Source: CAMDPA01 sp965223035 | GTDB lineage: Bacteria > Pseudomonadota > Alphaproteobacteria > Rhizobiales > Hyphomicrobiaceae | Direction: 5' to 3' | NCBI GenBank assembly: GCA_965223035.1 | Contig: OZ244980.1 | Location: 5,394,001-5,458,000 of the forward strand | Length of the DNA: 64,000 nucleotides | Part shown: positions 25,457-33,383 of the stretch, in pieces | How positions within the stretch are numbered: the stretch's first letter is position 1 | Layout of the letters: every line of letters starts with the position of its first letter | Program-made: the position numbers and the translations under genes | The notes under the pieces: model-generated | Seen by the model: the letters and a program-made list of their open reading frames with translations, nothing else | What the model was told of the DNA's origin: nothing | Databases searched by the model: none

Positions 25457-25990
25457 TCACCATCCATGCAGCACCATGCCGTCAATTTCCGATGGTGCCG
25501 GCTCGCCGCGGGCAACGGCGCAATAGCGGCCGCCGTAGAACACCAAGGGGTCGCTGGTCGGCGCCTCCAACGCATCGAACGTTAACACGCGGCCGACAAA
25601 GATCGCGTGATCGCCGCCGTCGTAAACTGCATACCGCTCACACTCAAAGGTCGCCAGTGCACCGGGCATGAGCGGCACGTCGTGGTCGCCGAAGCGCGGG
25701 CGCACCAACGCCCACTTGTCCGCTTGCGAGCGCGCAAAGCGCGTCGATAGGTCATCCTGAGAGCGCGCCAATAGGCTGATCCCAAATTTCTCGACCGTGT
25801 CCCAATGATCGTAACTGGCCGCGGAACGCGCAACCGAGAACAGCACCAGCGGGGGGGTCAGCGACACTGAGTTAAAAGAGGACACCGTCATGCCCATCAG
25901 CTGGCCATCGGCTTGGCGTGCCGCGACGATGGCAACACCGGTCGGAAACAGGCCGAGCGCCTTGCGGAACTCGGCGGGCGTGAAAGTCAT
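25457..25990 (-). CDS. Flavin reductase (HpaC/DIM6 family)
   Basis: 177 residues from ATG 25990, preceded by AGGGGACTGCCC. It reduces FMN or FAD with NAD(P)H to feed two-component monooxygenases. Seen: FRKALGLFPTGVAIVAARQ at the start, MGMTVSSFNSVSLTPPLVLF (the flavin-binding T-x-S-S-F-x-S-V-S-x-x-P-P signature), FGISLLARSQDDLSTRFA, and the C-terminal GGDHAIFVGRV with the family His. It lies 1.3 kb downstream of the HpaB-containing cluster on the same strand, separated by a peroxiredoxin gene on the other strand. It is the likely electron donor for one or both HpaB-type oxygenases in the window, which is inferred. Confidence 0.93.
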   Translation of the reverse strand: MTFTPAEFRKALGLFPTGVAIVAARQADGQLMGMTVSSFNSVSLTPPLVLFSVARSAASYDHWDTVEKFGISLLARSQDDLSTRFARSQADKWALVRPRFGDHDVPLMPGALATFECERYAVYDGGDHAIFVGRVLTFDALEAPTSDPLVFYGGRYCAVARGEPAPSEIDGMVLHGW

Positions 25991-26441
25991 GGGCAGTCCC
26001 CTGTGAGAACGGATCATGTGGATCGCATCGCGAGCCATCGCTTCAATGCAGGTTTCACATGCGAGCTCGATCGTGGATCGCCTGCCTCCAAAACGACGGG
26101 CTTCAGCGCGCTTCAAAGCCTAAGCAGGTCGCAGCCGCTGAGGCAATGGCGAGCGGTTCGATCAACGCAAACTGGCGCTTGCCGGCAAGCTCGCCTCCAC
26201 GGTGCACCTGAACACCAAGATTTGATATCGCTTCAAATAAGTATGATTTGCTCAAAAACAGCGGAATCGTGCTTGACCGTTCCCTCCGCTGTTACCTACC
26301 AAATGAGTGAGGTGCGGCCGGACCTGCGGCTGCGGTCGCATTTTCTCACGACACCGGTTGCTTTCCGCTCCGACCCGGTGCACGACCCTGCCCCATCGGC
26401 TGCAGCACGGGCTGAACACACCTAGCTTCCAAGGAACGACC
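25991..26441. promoter_or_regulatory. Divergent upstream region of flavin reductase and peroxiredoxin genes
   Basis: 451 bp with no recognisable gene. An A/T-rich segment around 26220-26265 (GATATCGCTTCAAATAAGTA) is a plausible promoter for the peroxiredoxin gene. No operator was identified. Confidence 0.35.
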
Positions 26442-27095
26442 ATGGCGCTGGCAATCAACGATCTTGCACCCGACTTCGTCGCACACACCACTGAAGGTGA
26501 ACTCCGATTTCACGATTGGATCGGCGACGGTTGGGCGGTCCTGTTCTCGCATCCCAAGGACTTTACACCCGTCTGCACGACGGAGCTTGGTGCGATGGCC
26601 AAGCTGAAACCCGAATTCGACCGCCGCAATACAAAGGTCATCGGCTTAAGCGTCGACCCGGTCGACAATCATCGCACGTGGTCGCAAGACATTCGCGACG
26701 TGACCGGGGCGGCCCCCAACTACCCGCTGATCGGCGACCCTGACCTGTCGATCGCGAAGCTTTATGGCATGCTTCCGGCCGATGAACCCGGTACCTCGGA
26801 AGGCCGAACCCCGGCCAATAACGCGACGGTGCGATCGGTCTTCATCATCGGTCCGGATAAGCACATCAAATTGATGCTGACCTATCCGATGAGTACCGGC
26901 CGCAACTTCGACGAGATCCTGCGGGTTCTGGATTCCCTTCAAATTGCGGTGGACAAGAAGCTGGCCACGCCCGCCGATTGGCGCCCCGGGGATGAAGCGA
27001 TCATTTTGCCCGCGCTCTCCGATGAAGAGGCAAAAAAGCTATATCCCAACGGATGGAAGGCTCCCAAGCCCTACATCCGGATGGTCCCGACCTAA
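26442..27095 (+). CDS. 1-Cys peroxiredoxin (Prx6 type)
   Basis: 217 residues from ATG 26442 with AAGGA nine bases upstream; in-frame upstream sequence lacks family similarity. It reduces hydrogen peroxide and organic hydroperoxides through one peroxidatic Cys. Seen: LFSHPKDFTPVCTTELG with Cys45, IGLSVDPVDNHRTW, YPLIGDPDLSIAKLYGM, RSVFIIGPDKHIKLMLTYP, and the Prx6-type long C-terminus ending LYPNGWKAPKPYIR. No resolving Cys is visible. It may protect against peroxide leaked by the neighbouring flavin-dependent oxygenase system, but this is conjecture from location. Confidence 0.95.
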   Translation: MALAINDLAPDFVAHTTEGELRFHDWIGDGWAVLFSHPKDFTPVCTTELGAMAKLKPEFDRRNTKVIGLSVDPVDNHRTWSQDIRDVTGAAPNYPLIGDPDLSIAKLYGMLPADEPGTSEGRTPANNATVRSVFIIGPDKHIKLMLTYPMSTGRNFDEILRVLDSLQIAVDKKLATPADWRPGDEAIILPALSDEEAKKLYPNGWKAPKPYIRMVPT

Positions 27096-27274
27096 GGCTA
27101 GCCGGGCATACCGCGTCGTGGTCCCGATCCAGCCGATAGCGCAGCCGGACCACGGACGAGGCGGATCGGCGGGGAAGCTTTGACCTCGTTCATTCTGACG
27201 CCTTGGTGGGGGTATCGCTATGCCGGCCCCCCCCCGGCCCGCCCCGATGGCTGATGTTCTGGATGGTTAGAGTA

Positions 27275-27871
27275 TCATTTTTCAGCGATGCCGGTTGGGC
27301 TCGCGGCCAGTGCCGCCGCGCGGAAGCGGTTGATCGCGGTAACGCCATCAAGCGTGGCGGGCAGCACCAACGGCTGGCGATCAGCAAAGATCTTGGCATC
27401 GGCGAACACCGGACCCGGAGCGCTCACGATGCGATCCCGCAGCATCTCGACCGCGTCAGGCTCGGCAATGGAAAATGCGTTGTCGATGCCACATCCCCGA
27501 GCGATGGCGGTCAAATCAGCTGCGCCGGCGGTGGCCGTCTTCTGCCCTCCCGTTTCCCCGTAGACCCCATTGTCGAGCACCACGATCGCCAGGTTCGCGG
27601 CCCGGCAATTCGCAAGGGTGGCGAGGCAACCGAGGCTCATCAGCACCTCGCCATCGCCGGCGAACACGACGATGCGTTTTGCGGGCTGCGCCAGCGCCAA
27701 TCCCAAGCCGAACGGCATCGCCTGCCCCATGGCGCCGATAAAGCAAAAATCGGCGGCATGGTCTCCCGCCGCCGCGACGTCCCAAGCCGGGGAGCCGACG
27801 CTCGCAACGGCCAACAGGTTGTCGGGGCGTTGCGCCAAAAGAGCCTCGATCAAGGTGCGTCGATTGAGCAT
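27275..27871 (-). CDS. TPP-dependent decarboxylase, C-terminal (beta) subunit, ComE-like
   Basis: 198 residues. Holds the TPP-pyrophosphate site: AGDGEVLMSLGCLATLA (G72-D73-G74) followed by VVLDNGVYGETGGQ (N101), plus MGQAMPFGLGLALAQP. The size and split architecture match the beta subunit of sulfopyruvate or phosphonopyruvate decarboxylases. It starts five bases after the alpha-subunit stop, so the pair form one enzyme. It should decarboxylate a short 2-oxo acid; neighbours suggest a ring-cleavage product rather than sulfopyruvate, as no sulfonate genes are present. ATG 27871 has a GCAGGA upstream. Confidence 0.88.
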   Translation of the reverse strand: MLNRRTLIEALLAQRPDNLLAVASVGSPAWDVAAAGDHAADFCFIGAMGQAMPFGLGLALAQPAKRIVVFAGDGEVLMSLGCLATLANCRAANLAIVVLDNGVYGETGGQKTATAGAADLTAIARGCGIDNAFSIAEPDAVEMLRDRIVSAPGPVFADAKIFADRQPLVLPATLDGVTAINRFRAAALAASPTGIAEK

Positions 27872-27875
27872 GGGA

Positions 27876-28406
27876 TCAGTCCTGCGCGAACAGTTTGGCG
27901 CCGATCATCTTCTGAGACAGCACAACCGCGACCGGTCGACGTGCGTTGACGGCCATGTGAAGCGCGGCCTGGGTGGTGGTGGCGACGTCCTCGGCGCTAT
28001 CGACGCGCAGCACCCGAACGTTGATCGCTTCGAGCACCTTCGGCGTCGCCATGCCCATCGGCTCCTGCCAGGGGTTGAACTCACCCCATTCGCCACGCAT
28101 CGACACGATCATGACCAATGGAATACGGCATATCGTGGGAAGCGCCAGCGCATTGATGCAATTGCCGACACCGCTGGACTGCATCAACAGCACGCTCGAG
28201 CGACCGCCGGTCCAAGCGCCGCAAACCAATCCAACGCCCTCTTCTTCCGTGGTCAGCGTTACGACATCGATACCGTCCTGGGCCTCGCACATGGCAATCA
28301 GCGGCGCGTGGGCCGCATCCGGCACATGGGCGACAAGGGAAATCCGATTGCCGCATAGCGTGTCAAACATGCGTGTTGGCCAGTCAACGCCGTCAGTCGG
28401 CTGCAT
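27876..28406 (-). CDS. TPP-dependent decarboxylase, N-terminal (alpha) subunit, ComD-like
   Basis: 176 residues from ATG 28406, which has GGGAGGGG six bases upstream; ATG 28421-28419, which overlaps the amidohydrolase stop as TGATG, is an alternative. PYR-type domain: FDTLCGNRISLVAHVPDAAH, VTLTTEEEGVGLVCGAW (Glu54-56 include the cofactor-activating Glu), VLLMQSSGVGNCINAL, and VSMRGEWGEFNPWQEPMG. This resembles the alpha chains of sulfopyruvate decarboxylase. Immediately follows the amidohydrolase gene and precedes the beta subunit, indicating one transcript. Confidence 0.87.
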   Translation of the reverse strand: MQPTDGVDWPTRMFDTLCGNRISLVAHVPDAAHAPLIAMCEAQDGIDVVTLTTEEEGVGLVCGAWTGGRSSVLLMQSSGVGNCINALALPTICRIPLVMIVSMRGEWGEFNPWQEPMGMATPKVLEAINVRVLRVDSAEDVATTTQAALHMAVNARRPVAVVLSQKMIGAKLFAQD

Positions 28407-28420
28407 GCGCGCCCCTCCCA

Positions 28421-29617
28421 TCAATGCCCGGCGCCGGAAAAGTCGTGTGCCAAGGTGCATTTCGCCACCCGCACCTTGGTGGTGGTGGCGGGCGTGTTAC
28501 GGCTGCGGCCCACGAAGCGCGGCACCCCATCGGACACCACCGCACCGATGGCGGCGATATCGCCATGTTTGATGGCGGCTAATGCCGTCGTCTGCGTACC
28601 GCCATCTGGGGCGTCGAGAATGACGACGTCGGCATCGCGGCCGGCCGCCAACAGGCCGCTGTTGAGCCGATAGACGCGGGCGTTCGAGCCGGTCGCCGCG
28701 CACACGACCTGTTCCGCCGCTATGTCCGTCAAGCTGGCGATGTGCGCCATGGTGTACAGCAGTCCGAGCGGCATGATGCCACTGCCGGTCGGCGTGTCGG
28801 TGGCGATGATCAGACGGGACCAGGCGCCAATTTCCATGGCGAGCCGCGCGCACAATAAGGTTGTGCGCAGATTGCCGGCGGTACAAACCTGCAGCGCGAT
28901 ATCCGTTTCCTTGATCACGCGCTCGAAGTCGCGATCCGGCATGGCGGTCGGGCCGCCGTTGATGTGGAACGAGACGTCAGGACGCACGGCCAACAGATGA
29001 TCGCCGGTAATCGCGCCGGAGCCGGGAATGGAGGATCCTCCGGTGTGCATGGTGGTGACCATGCCAGCGGTCCGCGCGGCCGCGATCAACGGACCGTACT
29101 CGTAGGCGTCGCCGACGGCACCGAAGCCGGCCTTGGCGAGCCATACGCCCTTGCGGGCGACCTCGGTCAGGTCTTGGCCGGTCAGCCCCGGCTCGAGGAT
29201 CACCGAGCCGGCGTGCACCCGCATGCCGCCCGGGCGATAGTCGGCAAAGCACCGTTGGGCCGCGAGCGCCAGAGCCTTGACGCCCTCCGCGTCCTTCGGC
29301 CGGCCCGGCACATGCACCTCGGAGGCGGTGATCGCCGTGGTCACGCCACCATGCAGGTAGCTTTCCAGGTAGCCCACGGTCTTCTGTCGCGGCGTATAGT
29401 CGCCAAACGTGATGTGAACGTGGGAATCGATGAGGCCGGGCACCGCAGTGGCTCCGCCGGCATCGATCACCACATCGCAGCTTTCCACCGCGGCGGCATC
29501 GACGGTGCCGACGCTGTCGATCTTGCCATTGGCCATGGTGATGGTATCGCCGGCCAGAACGGGGGTCTCCCAGTCGCCGGAAACAATGGTGCCGATGTTG
29601 ACGATGGCGGTGCGCAT
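28421..29617 (-). CDS. Enamidase-like amidohydrolase
   Basis: 398 residues. Metal-dependent hydrolase barrel with HVH at 66-68, MHTGGSSIPGSGAITGD, SFHINGGPTAMPD, and TDTPTGSGIMPLGLLYTMAH, ending in an amidohydrolase beta-sandwich (SGLLAAGRDADVVILDAP). GDYTPRQKT, HGGVTT, PGRPKDA and HTGG-S-IPGS match, from memory, the enamidase of nicotinate fermentation in Eubacterium barkeri, which opens 1,4,5,6-tetrahydro-6-oxonicotinate to 2-formylglutarate. The position I recall as a metal-bridging Glu may be Lys here (VWLAKAGFG), possibly a carboxylated Lys; this needs alignment. The gene overlaps or abuts the decarboxylase pair downstream. Hydrolysis of a cyclic enamide or lactam is the likely role, with exact substrate unknown. 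Confidence 0.87.
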   Translation of the reverse strand: MRTAIVNIGTIVSGDWETPVLAGDTITMANGKIDSVGTVDAAAVESCDVVIDAGGATAVPGLIDSHVHITFGDYTPRQKTVGYLESYLHGGVTTAITASEVHVPGRPKDAEGVKALALAAQRCFADYRPGGMRVHAGSVILEPGLTGQDLTEVARKGVWLAKAGFGAVGDAYEYGPLIAAARTAGMVTTMHTGGSSIPGSGAITGDHLLAVRPDVSFHINGGPTAMPDRDFERVIKETDIALQVCTAGNLRTTLLCARLAMEIGAWSRLIIATDTPTGSGIMPLGLLYTMAHIASLTDIAAEQVVCAATGSNARVYRLNSGLLAAGRDADVVILDAPDGGTQTTALAAIKHGDIAAIGAVVSDGVPRFVGRSRNTPATTTKVRVAKCTLAHDFSGAGH

Positions 29618-29687
29618 GGGCCGGCTCCGTTGATGGCGTCAATCGCGAGCTAAGCAGGAATGGCCCGCGCGGCCAAGCCATCACAGG

Positions 29688-30086
29688 TCAGCCGATGCGC
29701 GCCCGGCGCCGATCGACGCATCGCTGTGGCGCCGTCGGGCGGGTCAGCACGAACAGCGCGGCCAGCGACAACACCACGGCTTGCACCGTCAGGATCAAGG
29801 GACCGACGCCAGCGATCCAGCTGCCCCCCAGCATCAGCGCCATGACGATCACCGCCACGATCTTGGTCCGCCGGTCGATGCTGCCATTCGACCGCCAATT
29901 CTGGATCAGCGGGCCGAACTGTCGATGCTCCAGCAGCCAGGCTTGCATCCGCGGCGAGCTGCGCGCAAAGGCATAGACCGCAAGCAACAGGAAGGGGGTG
30001 GTCGGTAGCAACGGCAATACCGCACCGACAATGGCGCACCCCGTAGCCAACATGCCCAAGCTGAACCAAAGCGAACGCGAGATCAT
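29688..30086 (-). CDS. DUF454 (YbaN-like) membrane protein
   Basis: 132 residues from ATG 30086. Seen: MISRSLWFSLGMLATGCAIV, GAVLPLLPTTPFLLLAVYAF (the diagnostic P-L-L-P-T-T-P-F-L-L motif of DUF454), ARSSPRMQAWLLEHRQFGPL, then IDRRTKIVAVIVMALMLGG with two C-terminal TMs. A small inner-membrane protein of unknown function. It lies between the amidohydrolase and the HpaB-type gene, on the same strand, but is widespread and probably not pathway-specific. Confidence 0.88.
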   Translation of the reverse strand: MISRSLWFSLGMLATGCAIVGAVLPLLPTTPFLLLAVYAFARSSPRMQAWLLEHRQFGPLIQNWRSNGSIDRRTKIVAVIVMALMLGGSWIAGVGPLILTVQAVVLSLAALFVLTRPTAPQRCVDRRRARIG

Positions 30087-30179
30087 AGCGCTTCGACCGA
30101 TGCAACACGGGCGAACCATAACCACAGCCACATGGCGCACGCGGCCTGCCCGTGCTTCGATCCGATTGCCGCAAATGGC

Positions 30180-31676
30180 CTATTCCGCCGCGATCTTTTT
30201 GCCGGTCTCGCCGTTGCGATCATAGCTCGATAGCAGATGATCGACCATGGCCGTGCCGCCGGCCCAATCATAGGTGCGGTACGAGTGACCAGTGGTGACG
30301 AACCGCGCCCCCGCATAGAACATCTCATATTGGGTATGACGCGAGCCGAATTCGGAGCCGACCGCATCCCACGCCGCCTTCATCACCTTGACCTTACCTT
30401 CCGGCGCCATGCTGGGCGAGCGCTGCGTCAGTTGAATGATCCGAGACAAGTCCGGATTGTCCCAGTCATCGACCGACGACGGCAGCATGATCAGCGAGCC
30501 GCCGGCCAAATCTCGGATCTGGTTGACCAGCTTGGGATACAGATCCTGGGTGAGCACTTGCGCCGAATAGAGCATGTGCCGATCTGGGCACCACCACTCA
30601 CCCCAGTGACGGCCGGAGGCCTCCATCCCCGCCAGCATGGCATCGACCATGCCGGCCTGGGCCGCCATATAACCCAATTGCTCGCGCACCGGTGGGATAT
30701 CGGTGGTGCCAATCGCCTCGGTGATCTTGCGCGCCAGTGCGACCAAGAACTTGATCTTCACCGACATGCGAATCTGGGCCTGATAATTCTGATAGACGTG
30801 GCCCGGCGTGGCGTGAAACTGGTCAAAGCACATCTGGACATTGTTGTGTACGAACACGCGATCCCACGGCACCTTGACGTTGTCGAAGTACATCAGGGCG
30901 TCGTTCTCATCGAAGCGCGAGGAGAGCGGGTTGTCGTAAATCGACACCGCATGCGCCTCGTAGGATTTGCGTGACAAAACCTTGAGCCCTTTATGGTTCA
31001 TCGGCAACGCACAGCAAAACGCCAGCTTTTCCTCACCCGGCTTCAGCGGCTGCAGGTTGGCGACAAACACTTCGTTGGCCATGATCGATGAGGTGCCAAG
31101 CATTTTGGCGCCGCGAATGGTGATCCCCTCGCTGTCCTCGTCGACCACTTGCGCCACCAATTCGTCGACCTGATCGCCCCAATCCTTGGAGCGGTCCGCC
31201 TGCGGATTGATGATCACATAAGTCAGGAAAAGGTCGTTCTTGGACGCATAATCGACGTAATCCCGAAAAGCTTTGGCCCGTTTGGTGTCGTACTTGTTCC
31301 ACACGTCGATCCCGACACTCTGACCAACCAGCGCCGACGCCAAGTGATCGGGTGAGCGGCCCAAGAAACCGTAGCTCACGCCGGACCAGGCCTGCAGCGC
31401 CTTACGACGGTCCACCATCTCATCCAGGTTGCGCGGCAGCGACCACGACTTGTTGATGCGCCGCGACCCGCCCTCGGGCAAAAACGTCATCAGCTCCAGG
31501 TTTTCCGGCTGGGCCTGAAAATCGTAAAGCCGGGCCGCCGTCAGACAGGCCTTGGCGAACGCTGGATGGGTGGTGACATCGTCGAGGCGTTGTCCATCGA
31601 GATAGACCGCGCGGCCGTCTCGCAGCGATGCCAGATGCTCAGCGCCGGTTTTGCAGGGGGCGGACGATGTGCTCAT
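30180..31676 (-). CDS. HpaB-type flavin-dependent monooxygenase (4-hydroxyphenylacetate 3-hydroxylase family)
   Basis: 498 residues from ATG 31676, fixed by TAGGAGGCTCGCC; an ATG at 31700 only adds eight residues. Family features throughout: GAEHLASLRDGRAVYLDGQR, DVTTHPAFAKACLTAARLYD, YGFLGRSPDHLASALVG, NDLFLTYVIINPQADRSKDW, ITIRGAKMLGTSSIMANEVF, NPLSSRFDENDALMYFDNVK, VPWDRVFVHNNVQMCFDQFH, and DAVGSEFGSRHTQYEMFYAG. These enzymes use FADH2 and O2 to hydroxylate phenols or other activated rings, with FADH2 supplied by a separate reductase (candidate at 25457-25990). First oxygenase of the MarR-flanked cluster; 54 bp downstream of the amino acid synthesis family gene. Substrate not predictable. 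Confidence 0.93.
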   Translation of the reverse strand: MSTSSAPCKTGAEHLASLRDGRAVYLDGQRLDDVTTHPAFAKACLTAARLYDFQAQPENLELMTFLPEGGSRRINKSWSLPRNLDEMVDRRKALQAWSGVSYGFLGRSPDHLASALVGQSVGIDVWNKYDTKRAKAFRDYVDYASKNDLFLTYVIINPQADRSKDWGDQVDELVAQVVDEDSEGITIRGAKMLGTSSIMANEVFVANLQPLKPGEEKLAFCCALPMNHKGLKVLSRKSYEAHAVSIYDNPLSSRFDENDALMYFDNVKVPWDRVFVHNNVQMCFDQFHATPGHVYQNYQAQIRMSVKIKFLVALARKITEAIGTTDIPPVREQLGYMAAQAGMVDAMLAGMEASGRHWGEWWCPDRHMLYSAQVLTQDLYPKLVNQIRDLAGGSLIMLPSSVDDWDNPDLSRIIQLTQRSPSMAPEGKVKVMKAAWDAVGSEFGSRHTQYEMFYAGARFVTTGHSYRTYDWAGGTAMVDHLLSSYDRNGETGKKIAAE

Positions 31677-31730
31677 GGCGAGCCTCCTATCGGTGGTCAT
31701 TATCGAACCAGTTGAACTCCGGGCTGGCGT

Positions 31731-32303
31731 CTACACCAACCCATCCTGTCGCTTGATGTCCTGTTTGGCCAATCCGCCAACGCGATGGTTGAGACGGCCG
31801 CGATTGGCGTAGGCGGCGATGACGGCAATCTCATCGGCACGTGGGGCATCGGGCAACGTGATGGTGATGCCGTCGTAGTGGGAGCGCACATAAAGGGCAT
31901 CTTTGTGCGCCAACGGGATGTCGATGGTTGCGCCGGGTGCAGCGCGTTTGGTGAACGACGAAATCCAGGCTTTGCCGCCATCAGCCGCTTCGCGCATGAC
32001 ATTGCCATAGACGGTGGTCAGCATCGCCACCCCATGCTCCTGCTCGCCATCAACCCCGATCACGGCGGCCTTGCCGTAACTTTCCGGCGCGTAAGGCGCC
32101 AGCAACGATGCGGCCCGCTCGCAAATCTCCCGGCCGACGGCCACACTGCGCTCAGTCAGCGGCGCGAGGTCTTCAACATAGCGGCCGGCAAACGGATTGG
32201 CCACAACCGCCACTACGGCGACCTTGCGCAGTAGCGGGTCGCCAGGCTTGCCCGCCTCCATTCTCGTCTCATCGATGAAGCAGAACAGTTTGCGGATGTC
32301 CAT
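31731..32303 (-). CDS. Amino acid synthesis family protein (DUF1185)
   Basis: 190 residues, ATG 32303 preceded by GGGAGGCCGCGTC. Seen: MDIRKLFCFIDETRMEAGKP, KVAVVAVVANPFAGRYVEDL, GREICERAASLLAPYAPESY, GKAAVIGVDGEQEHGVAMLT, then IPLAHKDALYVRSHYDGITI. The R-E-A-A-D-G-G-K-A-W and A-N-P-x-A-G-R-Y segments are hallmarks of this family. The molecular activity is not established; the family name comes from indirect evidence. It is the first gene of the minus-strand cluster, facing the MarR regulator. Confidence 0.88.
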   Translation of the reverse strand: MDIRKLFCFIDETRMEAGKPGDPLLRKVAVVAVVANPFAGRYVEDLAPLTERSVAVGREICERAASLLAPYAPESYGKAAVIGVDGEQEHGVAMLTTVYGNVMREAADGGKAWISSFTKRAAPGATIDIPLAHKDALYVRSHYDGITITLPDAPRADEIAVIAAYANRGRLNHRVGGLAKQDIKRQDGLV

Positions 32304-32363
32304 GACGCGGCCTCCCAGGCGACCTTCGCTGCCGATGTGGCTAATGGGGTTGCCTTGGCATAA

Positions 32364-32378
32364 TAACTAATATAGTTA
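32364..32378. promoter_or_regulatory. Palindromic operator candidate for the divergent MarR regulator
   Basis: TAACTAATATAGTTA, a perfect inverted repeat of six bases around ATA, within an A/T-rich patch of the 123-bp divergent region (32304-32426). The size, symmetry and TAACTA-type arms fit MarR-family operators, and the position lets one site control both the regulator and the oxygenase cluster. Confidence 0.7.
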
Positions 32379-32426
32379 GCTATTCAAGACCCAAATTTGA
32401 CGACGGAAGATGACGGACCTTCAATC

Positions 32427-33092
32427 ATGAGCAAAAATGGCAGCAAGGCTCGCCTGCCTTCAGCGTCGGCGGGAGGCGCAGGCTCCGGTCGAACGGCGCG
32501 AAAATCAACATCTTCGGCGGCAGCTGCCACCAGGCCGAGCCGCCCGCCGAGCTTGACGGTGTCGCGTCCGGAATTGTTGGTGAACGGCTCCGACCGCGAG
32601 TTTCGACGATTGGTGCACGCCCTGCTCGGTTTTCTCGCCACCCACGAGACGATCCGCGCTGGGCATGCCAGAACCATTGGCCTGGCCGGCGTCGAATACA
32701 CGGTGCTGATCTCGATTGCCCATCTGTCACAGGACGCGAACGTCAACGTCTCGACGATCGCCGCCCACCTGCATCTGTCGGGCGCCTTCATCACCACGGT
32801 GTGTCAACGTCTGCAAGCGCTCGGCTTGATCGCCAAGGGCCTGGACCCCAATGATCGCAGACGGGTGACCTTGACGGTGTCGGACCAAGGCCGAGCCCTA
32901 CTGGACCGGCTTGCGCCCACCCAGCGTGACGTCAATGATGCAGAATTCGCCTGCCTGTCTCGCACGGAGTTCTTGTTACTGCTGGACATGATCGAGCGGT
33001 TGATCGAAAGCGGCGATCGCGCGGTCGTCTTGCAGCGCTATCTGACGATGTCGTCGCCGCCATCTGAGACGGCGGCACAGGGCTTGGGCTGA
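32427..33092 (+). CDS. MarR family transcriptional regulator
   Basis: 221 residues from ATG 32427; an upstream TTG (32397) is less likely. A basic, Ser/Ala/Pro-rich N-terminal tail (1-45) is longer than usual. The MarR core follows: HALLGFLATHETIRAGHART, GVEYTVLISIAHLSQDANVN, VSTIAAHLHLSGAFITTVCQ (recognition helix), LQALGLIAKGLDPNDRRRVT (wing with D-x-R-R), and a C-terminal dimerisation helix. Divergent from the oxygenase/amidohydrolase cluster with the palindrome at 32364-32378 between them. Probably a repressor relieved by a pathway aromatic or its CoA ester, by analogy with the family. Confidence 0.92.
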   Translation: MSKNGSKARLPSASAGGAGSGRTARKSTSSAAAATRPSRPPSLTVSRPELLVNGSDREFRRLVHALLGFLATHETIRAGHARTIGLAGVEYTVLISIAHLSQDANVNVSTIAAHLHLSGAFITTVCQRLQALGLIAKGLDPNDRRRVTLTVSDQGRALLDRLAPTQRDVNDAEFACLSRTEFLLLLDMIERLIESGDRAVVLQRYLTMSSPPSETAAQGLG

Positions 33093-33166
33093 GCACCGTG
33101 GTTGCAATGCGATGCATTGCGCCTGGCTTGGACAACCGCCCAAACGCCGCGCGCTCGTTGAACGCC

Positions 33167-33205
33167 GACTGGGATGGCCGACTGGGATGGCCGACTGGGA
33201 TGGCC
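33167..33205. repeat. 13-bp tandem repeat, three copies
   Basis: Unit GACTGGGATGGCC at 33167-33179, 33180-33192 and 33193-33205, followed by degenerate partial units (GACTGAGAGCC, GACTGAG). Lies between the marR stop and a family-1 repeat, in a gap between convergent genes. Confidence 0.9.
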
Positions 33206-33246
33206 GACTGAGAGCCGACTGAGGGGGAACTGCCGTGACAGCGGGT

Positions 33247-33310
33247 CTAGAGCAACCTGCCTTTAATCGGAACCGGCTTTGCGGTTTCGATTTAAGGCGC
33301 GATGATCTAG
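33247..33310. repeat. Composite palindromic element (family 1), hybrid 64-bp copy
   Basis: CTAGAGCAACCTGCCTTTAA (A left end) joined to CGGTTTCGATTTAAGGCGC and GATGATCTAG (B right end) around AACCGGCTTTGCGG. It is followed at 33313-33372 by family-2-like sequence (GCGCCATTGGCTGGGTGGGG). Confidence 0.9.
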
Positions 33311-33383
33311 TGCCCGCCACCCACACGAGCGCGCCATTGGCTGGGTGGGGAGCGCTGATCCAACCTAAGCCGGATCGATCCGG

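Noticed and set aside
27275..28406. True sulfopyruvate decarboxylase of coenzyme M or sulfonate metabolism
   Set aside because: No other coenzyme M or sulfonate genes are nearby. The TauE gene is 18 kb away, and the enamidase-like gene in the same operon points to a different substrate.
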